A stretch of 24,813 nucleotides of DNA from positions 87,440-112,252 of the forward strand of contig DJGV01000002.1 of the NCBI GenBank assembly GCA_002432805.1, read 5' to 3'. This stretch comes from Fervidobacterium sp. UBA5837. GTDB taxonomy: Bacteria; Thermotogota; Thermotogae; Thermotogales; Fervidobacteriaceae. Within the stretch, counting starts at the first letter, position 1; every line of letters starts with the position of its first letter. The translations under genes and the position numbers were made by a program. The notes under the pieces were generated by a model. It saw nothing but the letters and a program-made list of their open reading frames with translations. It was not told where the DNA came from and did no database searches. Below, in pieces: positions 19,667 to 24,813 of this stretch.

Positions 19667-21889
19667 TTACGATTTTTTGGTCTTTCTTCTGTAGTAATTC
19701 TTTTTGAATCCACCTTTCTTTGCTCCAGGTGATTCGTCAATTCCTGCCTCTTCTTGCTCAGTACTCTTTTCCTCTTCGTTTTGCAAAAAATACAGCTTTC
19801 CGTCATTTAACACACCGAACATCGAGGACTTTATTGATTTATTCACTTTGCAATTCGGACAGTTCAAATAGAGCCCGTATTTACCAACTTTCAATCTATA
19901 ATTGCCATCACAGGTCTCACAGTGCATGTTTGTTTCAAAGTCTATGCTAAAGAATTCTTTTTGAGCGTGTTCAAGATCCTTTGTGAATTTGTTCAAGAAT
20001 TCCTTAATTATTACTTTCCAATCTTTCTTTCCACTTTCCACTTCATCGAGCTGTTTTTCCATCTCAGCAGTGAAATTTTTGTCCACTATGTCTGGAAATC
20101 TCTTCTCTAAATAGTCATTCACGACAAAGCCTAGTATCGTTGGTATAAGTGTTCTTCTGCTTCTCACGATGTATTTTCTTGCAAGGAGCGTTTGAATGAT
20201 CGTCGCATACGTACTCGGCCTTCCGATGCCCTCGTTTTCCAACGTCTTTACAAGAGAAGCCTCACTATATCGATCCGGTGGCGTTGTTTCTGCTTCTTGA
20301 GATTTCGGAGATACATTATATTCTTCGCGTACTTTCAAGTCCTTATGTTCCTCGCTCATCTCATCATCGATACTATAGACTGCCTCAAATCCATCGAATA
20401 TTCTCTCCCTAACACTTGCCTCGAACATGTATTTTGAGTTTTCAAAATCGTAGCTATATTGCTTGTAGACTGCACTACTCATCTGAGATGCTACGAAACG
20501 TTTCCATATGATTTCGTACAGTCTGAGATGGTCTTTATCGAGCAAATTCTTCGCCTTTTCTGGTGTCATTGATACATTGACAGGTCTTATACATTCGTGG
20601 GCATCTTGCACTTTTGCCCTGCTTTCTTTATTTGCCTTTCGTACCTCTTCACCTAAATATTCTTGACCAAATCTTGATAGGATGAAGTCCTTTGTGGCAT
20701 CTTTTGCCTCTTCAGATATTCTCGTCGAGTCGGTTCTCATGTACGTGATGAATGCTATATGCCCTTCAGCTGTGTCTATACCTTCGTAGAGTTCTTGAGC
20801 AATTTTCATCGTCTTATACACTGCGAAATTCAATCGAGTGGAGGCATCTTGCTGCAGTGTACTCGTAGTGAATGGCAGTGGTGGATTTTTCTTTACCTCT
20901 TTTATGTCTATGTCTATGAGCTTTACGCTCTTTACACCATTTAGTATCTCGTCAGCTATCTCTTTAGTGACATCTGTAGGTTTGATTTTCTTGCCATCTA
21001 TTTTCGTTAAATTCGCCTTGAGACCGGCAATTTCGATCCACACTTTGTAGTATTTTTGAGGTACGAATTCGAATCTCTTTTGTTCTCTCTCACATATTAT
21101 CTTGAGTGCTGCAGATTGAACTCTCCCTGCACTACGTGCATCCTTTATGATCCTCCAAAGTATCGGGCTTATCTTGTATCCAACTATTCTATCAAGTGCC
21201 CTTCTTGCAAGTTGTGCATTAACCCTATTCATATCTACCTCACGAGGTGATTTAACCGCCTCTTGTATTGCATGTGGCGTGATCTCGGAAAAGGTTATCC
21301 TGTTCTTACCAGTAACGTTCAGTATATTCGATAGATGCCATGCGATAGCCTCCCCTTCTCTATCAGGGTCAGATGCCAGCAGCACCTCTTTGCCTTCAGT
21401 GACTCTCTTTATATCTTCAACTACAGGTTCTTTTCCCGGTATGATTTCAAAAGTCATTTCGAGTGTGTTCAAATCAACACCGAATTTTTTCTGAGGTAGA
21501 TCTCGCACGTGTCCTTTCGAAGATATGACTTGATAGTCACTGCCAAGTATGCTTTCTATTGTCTTCGCCTTTGCGGGCGATTCAACGATGATGACTTTAC
21601 TTGCACTAGTTATCCTTGTTGAATGACCTGCGCTATTTAGACCAGATGAATCTGATTTAGATTTGCTTTTTGACTTAGTGTCTGTTGTTTTTTTAGTGCT
21701 TTTTGATTTTGCTGATTTAGCAGATTTAGTAGACTTTGTAGATTTAGTAGATTTTGCTTGTTCCTCTTGCTTTTTTGTTGTCTTCTTCGTTTCTTTTGAC
21801 TCAGTCGATTCTTTAGATTTGCTGGACTTTATCGACTTTGTCGTTTTTGTAGATTTTACTGATTTGTTAGCTCCACTATTTGTTGCCAC
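19667..21889 (-). CDS. topA: DNA topoisomerase I with Lys/Ser-rich N-terminal extension
   Basis: Type IA DNA topoisomerase, 740 aa. The Toprim domain starts near 98 (VIIVESPAKAKTIESILG) with acidic residues E104, D174, D176 and E178 (SDPDREGEA). The catalytic tyrosine is Y383 in FITYMRTDSTR. EGIGRPSTYATII is at about 553-565. A single C4 zinc finger (C657, C660, C677, C680) and a basic tail (724-740) close the protein, as in Thermotoga TopA. The odd part is residues 1-97, almost wholly Lys, Ser, Thr and Glu in KS/TK repeats, absent from typical bacterial enzymes and probably disordered and DNA-binding. The GTG start at 21889 has AGGTGAT upstream, and no start next to the core has a comparable site. 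It follows yhaM after 63 nt. Confidence 0.96.
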   Translation of the reverse strand: MATNSGANKSVKSTKTTKSIKSSKSKESTESKETKKTTKKQEEQAKSTKSTKSTKSAKSAKSKSTKKTTDTKSKSKSKSDSSGLNSAGHSTRITSASKVIIVESPAKAKTIESILGSDYQVISSKGHVRDLPQKKFGVDLNTLEMTFEIIPGKEPVVEDIKRVTEGKEVLLASDPDREGEAIAWHLSNILNVTGKNRITFSEITPHAIQEAVKSPREVDMNRVNAQLARRALDRIVGYKISPILWRIIKDARSAGRVQSAALKIICEREQKRFEFVPQKYYKVWIEIAGLKANLTKIDGKKIKPTDVTKEIADEILNGVKSVKLIDIDIKEVKKNPPLPFTTSTLQQDASTRLNFAVYKTMKIAQELYEGIDTAEGHIAFITYMRTDSTRISEEAKDATKDFILSRFGQEYLGEEVRKANKESRAKVQDAHECIRPVNVSMTPEKAKNLLDKDHLRLYEIIWKRFVASQMSSAVYKQYSYDFENSKYMFEASVRERIFDGFEAVYSIDDEMSEEHKDLKVREEYNVSPKSQEAETTPPDRYSEASLVKTLENEGIGRPSTYATIIQTLLARKYIVRSRRTLIPTILGFVVNDYLEKRFPDIVDKNFTAEMEKQLDEVESGKKDWKVIIKEFLNKFTKDLEHAQKEFFSIDFETNMHCETCDGNYRLKVGKYGLYLNCPNCKVNKSIKSSMFGVLNDGKLYFLQNEEEKSTEQEEAGIDESPGAKKGGFKKNYYRRKTKKS
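21640..21870. repeat. Low-complexity repeats encoding the TopA Lys/Ser tail
   Basis: Degenerate 9-bp repeats of the form GATTTAGTA (plus strand), densest at about 21700-21760, encode serial Lys-Ser and Thr-Lys-Ser units. This pattern is prone to slippage, so tail length may vary between strains. Confidence 0.65.
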
Positions 21890-21952
21890 TATTTCATCAC
21901 CTACTTCAATTATTTAAAATCTCTTACGTGCCACGAAAACTATTTTGCCAGA

Positions 21953-22936
21953 TTATTTTAATAAAAATCTTCTATTCAAATTTGTATCGTACTCGCTCCA
22001 CTCTTTTCCTCTTTCTTCGTGCTCAATTATTTGAAGGACTCTGTTAATCTTAGAATCCATGTTTTCTACGTAGTGTAGTACCAAGGCTTCGGGAATTTTT
22101 GGTATAACTGGAGAGCCCCATTCGTATTCACCATGGTGCGATGCGATTAAATGTTTCAATTTCAAAAGCTTGTTGTAGGGGACACCCCTCACTTTTCTAT
22201 CGATCATCTCTATACCTATAACGATATGGCCAAGCAATTCTCCCTCGGTTGTCACTTCTATACCCTTTTGGTTGATCATGTACTCTTTTACCTTGCCAAG
22301 ATCGTGCACAAGTGCGCCAGTTATAAGTAAATCTCTATCCAACTGAGCATATATTTTGCACACCTGGTCTACGAGCTTAGCCACATTGAGTGAGTGTTCA
22401 AGTAGGCCTCCTATGTATGCGTGGTGAATTCTCATACCTGCAGGTGCGCTCTTGAAAGCCTCTATGAATGCCTTATCTTCAACGAAAAATATTTCAAGTA
22501 CTTTTCTGTAATCATCATCATCAACTGTTTGAATCACCCTGACAAGTTCTTTGTACAGTTCTTCTGGATTGTTGATCTTGGATACAAATCTTTCCACACT
22601 GTATTGGCCTTCGTTTAATTTCCTCAGCGCACCATCCGAATCTGCGATGTTTATTTGTATCCGTTCGTCGTAGTAGACCACTTTTCCAGAAACAGCAAGC
22701 ACTGAACCAATTTGGAGCGTTTGATCGTTGGTCTCTGCGTTGTATCTATCTACTGCCCTTACGCTTCCCGTCCTATCTTCGAGTGTAAGAAGTAGGAATT
22801 TCTTACCATCCTTTGTTTCTTGCAGTTTCTTACTTCTGAGTTTGAATATTCCATCGATCTCCCTATCAACGTAATTTTCGAGGTCTTCGACATACGGTGT
22901 TTCCAATTTCTTCAAGATTTCATCAGGTATATTCAC
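21953..22936 (-). CDS. yhaM: 3'-5' exoribonuclease YhaM family (OB + HD domains)
   Basis: YhaM-type 3'-5' exoribonuclease, 327 aa. An N-terminal OB-fold (about 22-100) binds nucleic acid, and an HD domain (about 168-300) carries the metal site: H181 in GGLLEHSLNVA, H211-D212 in ALVHDLGKVKEY, HH at 267-268 in IASHHGEYEWGSP and D294 in HYVENMDSKIN. The GTG start at 22936 overlaps the alr stop (GTGA), with AGGGG upstream, so translation is coupled to alanine racemase. The family trims RNA and single-stranded DNA with Mn2+. Family assignment is strong; the physiological substrate is inferred from Bacillus. Confidence 0.9.
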   Translation of the reverse strand: MNIPDEILKKLETPYVEDLENYVDREIDGIFKLRSKKLQETKDGKKFLLLTLEDRTGSVRAVDRYNAETNDQTLQIGSVLAVSGKVVYYDERIQINIADSDGALRKLNEGQYSVERFVSKINNPEELYKELVRVIQTVDDDDYRKVLEIFFVEDKAFIEAFKSAPAGMRIHHAYIGGLLEHSLNVAKLVDQVCKIYAQLDRDLLITGALVHDLGKVKEYMINQKGIEVTTEGELLGHIVIGIEMIDRKVRGVPYNKLLKLKHLIASHHGEYEWGSPVIPKIPEALVLHYVENMDSKINRVLQIIEHEERGKEWSEYDTNLNRRFLLK

Positions 22937-24027
22937 AATTCCATCCCCTCATACTTTCTAGCTACTCGCTCAGAAATCCTGCAAGTGACCTCATAATTTA
23001 TCGTATCCACCAGACGTGCAATTTCTTCTGCGGTTATTGCATTATCTCCTTGCTTTCCTATGAGTACAACCTCATCACCGATTTTCACATCACTCAAATG
23101 ACTGACGTCCACCATGAATTGGTCCATACAAACACGCCCGACGATAGGACATCTCTCACCGTGAATGAGCACGTATCCTTTATTAGATAGCTGCCTCCAA
23201 TATCCATCTGCGTAACCTACAGGTATGGTAGCTATTCTCATCTCCATGAATGCCCTGAAAGTTCTGCCATAACTAACCGTATCACCTGGATTGATCGTTT
23301 TTACGTAAGAAACGATGCTCTTCCACTCGAGCACAGGCTTGAGCTCGCTGCTTTGAACTGCATCACTTGGTTGAAGTCCATAGCTTGCAATGCCAATTCT
23401 CACGTAATCGAAACAATTCACAACTTTCAACAACGCAGCTCCACTATTGCATATATGCTTTATTTTAACATCGAGATCTAAGTTGGCAAATTGCTCTACT
23501 TGTTCCTTCGTAAATGCAACGTCCTCTTCGTCAACACTATCTGCAGCGGCAAAATGAGTGTACGCACCTTCAATCTCAAAGCCTGCTTTTCTTGCACTCG
23601 ATATGAATTCTTTAGCCTCTTGTGGCTGCACGCCAAGTCTTCTCATGCCTGTATCTATCTTCACATGATACTTTGGTTTGAAAGGTTGCTTGGCACATTC
23701 ATTCAACTGTTCCCAAGAATAGAATGTCAAAGTTAAGTTATTCTCACAGGCAACGTTTATCAAATCAGGTTCTACGTAGTTGAACACCAGTATATTGCTC
23801 TTTATCCCGTGGTTTCTAAGTTGCAATCCTTCTTCAAGGAATGCGACAGCAAAATAATCTATGCCCATCTTTTCCGCAACTTTTGACAGAGCAATTGCAC
23901 CGTGTCCATATGCATTCGCTTTTACCACAGGCATTACTTTTGATGGTGCGCAATGGTGTTGAAAAAACTGCAAGTTGCTGATATAATTTCTTAGATTTAT
24001 AACCGCATACGTCCTTCTACTTTCCAT
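22933..24027 (-). CDS. alr: Alanine racemase
   Basis: PLP-dependent alanine racemase supplying D-Ala for peptidoglycan, 364 aa. The PLP lysine is K36 in VVKANAYGHGA. The second catalytic residue is Y253 in VSYGRTF, R129 is in KIDTGMRRLG, and the C-terminal signature is VGRVCMDQFMVD (about 296-307). The ATG at 24027 lies 5 nt after AGGTGA; a GTG at 24036 in the same frame is too close. The stop overlaps yhaM. No clear promoter is visible in the 121 nt upstream. It heads the alr-yhaM-topA-phosphatase-DUF368 gene string. Confidence 0.96.
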   Translation of the reverse strand: MESRRTYAVINLRNYISNLQFFQHHCAPSKVMPVVKANAYGHGAIALSKVAEKMGIDYFAVAFLEEGLQLRNHGIKSNILVFNYVEPDLINVACENNLTLTFYSWEQLNECAKQPFKPKYHVKIDTGMRRLGVQPQEAKEFISSARKAGFEIEGAYTHFAAADSVDEEDVAFTKEQVEQFANLDLDVKIKHICNSGAALLKVVNCFDYVRIGIASYGLQPSDAVQSSELKPVLEWKSIVSYVKTINPGDTVSYGRTFRAFMEMRIATIPVGYADGYWRQLSNKGYVLIHGERCPIVGRVCMDQFMVDVSHLSDVKIGDEVVLIGKQGDNAITAEEIARLVDTINYEVTCRISERVARKYEGMEL

Positions 24028-24142
24028 CGCACTCACCTACTTTTAAGGTTTACTCCAAGTTCTTCGTATTTACAACATCTCCTTCTACAAATTCTACAAA
24101 CGAGATTCAGAACGGTTGAAAATTCTTTCTGACTTTCCGTTA

Positions 24143-24170
24143 CTTGATTTATCTTGATTTATCTTGATTT
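24143..24170. repeat. 10-bp tandem repeat at the end of the small membrane protein gene
   Basis: CTTGATTTAT repeats nearly three times (24143-24152, 24153-24162, 24163-24170). It covers the stop codon and last codons of the minus-strand gene ending at 24149, so slippage there would change its C-terminus. Confidence 0.55.
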
Positions 24171-24508
24171 CTAATTGTATCATCGAGTATCTTTGCCATT
24201 TTTATTGGAGGTAAGTAATACACTCTCCACCTAGTCCTTAACTTTACACCAAGGATACTGTACCTAAAATCTATTATATCACTTAAATCCACATTGAAGT
24301 ACCAACTGTGCAACTTGGAACCTCTCAATTCTATTTTGAAAAATAGCGCCTCTACGGTTAGAAACAGAATAACAATGTAAAAGATGACCAACACAGTCAG
24401 TATCACATTTGATGAAGGTAAAGAAAAAATTTGGAGCACAAATGACGTGCTCACAATGCTTAAGAGAATCATACAATATTTGTACCAGTTTTGCGTCTTG
24501 AATGTCAT
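24149..24508 (-). CDS. Small membrane protein of unknown function
   Basis: Not recognised. 119 aa from the ATG at 24508; an in-frame TTG at 24523 is also possible, and neither start has a good ribosome site. Two hydrophobic segments lie near residues 11-28 and 34-58, followed by a soluble part with alternating hydrophobic residues (FFKIELRGSKLHSWYFNVDL, then DIIDFRYSILGVKLRTRWRVYYL), which resembles a bacterial PH-like or YdbT-type membrane-anchored domain. It follows rpmB across that gene's terminator and precedes alr. Expression may be low or depend on read-through. Confidence 0.6.
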   Translation of the reverse strand: MTFKTQNWYKYCMILLSIVSTSFVLQIFSLPSSNVILTVLVIFYIVILFLTVEALFFKIELRGSKLHSWYFNVDLSDIIDFRYSILGVKLRTRWRVYYLPPIKMAKILDDTIRNQDKSR

Positions 24509-24520
24509 AATCCAACAATT

Positions 24521-24549
24521 CAAAAAGAGCGGGGATATCCCCGCTCTTT
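24521..24549 (-). terminator. Palindromic terminator of rpmB
   Basis: A perfect 26-bp inverted repeat, half-sites 24524-24536 (AAAGAGCGGGGAT) and 24537-24549, with a T run after it on the minus strand. Its first two bases lie within the rpmB stop codon. Confidence 0.88.
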
Positions 24550-24769
24550 ATGCCTCCATTGATACGGATTTAGATTTGCTAGCGTACCTCTTAACTTTTC
24601 CAGATTTCAAACAATCTGTACAGATCCCCATTCTTTTAATTGTTCCATCTTCAAGTTGAACACGTACTTTCTGAACATTTGGTTTAAACCATCTGTTTGT
24701 ATGCCTATTTGAGTGACTTACTGTCTTGCCCGCCCTTGGTTCCTTACCACAGACCTCGCACTTTGCCAT
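24548..24769 (-). CDS. rpmB: 50S ribosomal protein L28
   Basis: Ribosomal protein L28, 73 aa. It starts MAKCEVCGKEPRAGKTVSHS and has the family core SNRHTNRWFKPNVQKVRV. Four cysteines (C4, C7, C50, C53) make it the zinc-binding form; many bacteria carry a cysteine-free L28 used under zinc shortage. The ATG at 24769 has AAAGGAGGAAG upstream. Its promoter lies beyond the window edge. The stop codon is part of the terminator stem, which leaves essentially no 3' untranslated tail. Confidence 0.97.
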   Translation of the reverse strand: MAKCEVCGKEPRAGKTVSHSNRHTNRWFKPNVQKVRVQLEDGTIKRMGICTDCLKSGKVKRYASKSKSVSMEA

Positions 24770-24813
24770 AACCGCTTCCTCCTTTATGTTGATTTATTGT
24801 GATTTGAATAATA

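Noticed and set aside
21663..21917. Plus-strand open frame antisense to the topA tail
   Set aside because: It is the mirror of the Lys/Ser repeats, giving an Asp/Phe/Leu/Val low-complexity string with no ribosome site.
24279..24518. Second minus-strand frame overlapping the small membrane protein gene
   Set aside because: It lacks a ribosome site and coherent membrane or domain pattern, whereas the 24149-24508 frame has two clear membrane segments.

Overview
The window looks like chromosomal DNA of a thermophilic Thermotogota bacterium, most likely a Fervidobacterium relative. The genus is an inference from memory, with no database search. The evidence is a moderately AT-rich genome, Thermotoga-like proteins throughout (a topoisomerase I with one C4 zinc finger, a four-His cupin resembling T. 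maritima TM1459 directly after Jag), SpoVS and a RemA/DUF370 protein in a lineage not known to sporulate, and frequent TTG and GTG starts. There are no transposons, phage genes, CRISPR arrays or rRNA genes.

Layout. (1) 28-873, minus: a VIT1/CCC1-type metal transporter whose promoter is followed by a perfect 16-bp palindrome. (2) 1095-1509, plus: a three-tRNA operon (Glu, Val, Phe) with promoter and terminator. (3) 1586-4745, plus: rpmH-rnpA-yidD-yidC-jag-cupin, a compressed ribosome/RNase P/membrane-insertion operon with overlaps of 19, 29 and 83 nt. (4) 4765-5770, plus: a perfect-consensus promoter driving five tRNAs (Pro, Gly, Arg, His, Arg), apparently continuing into spoVS before the next terminator. 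(5) 13153 down to 5855, minus: a carbohydrate locus reading LacI regulator, PIG-L deacetylase, Gfo/Idh/MocA dehydrogenase, sugar ABC ATPase, permease, binding protein, TIM-barrel isomerase. It has a candidate promoter and a LacI-type operator at its head. (6) 14898 down to 13438, minus: a RemA/DUF370 protein followed by a B12-binding-type radical SAM protein, closed by a terminator. (7) 24027 down to 15032, minus: alr-yhaM-topA-PPP phosphatase-DUF368-pheS-truB-YchF-like, tightly packed housekeeping genes. (8) 24769 down to 24149, minus: rpmB with a perfect palindromic terminator, then a small unidentified membrane protein.

How the genes work together. Blocks 2-4 supply translation and membrane-protein biogenesis. 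Block 7 joins cell-wall and lipid-carrier functions (alanine racemase, DUF368) to RNA and DNA metabolism. Block 5 is the main accessory system. It has uptake, a deacetylase, an NAD(P)-type dehydrogenase and a metal-dependent isomerase/epimerase under one repressor, but no kinase, glycosidase or aldolase. This suggests an oxidative, non-phosphorylated route for an acetylated sugar, glycoside or cyclitol. The least explained items are that pathway, the RemA-like/radical SAM pair with its phased repeats, a YchF-like protein with a degraded G domain, and the palindrome controlling the metal transporter.
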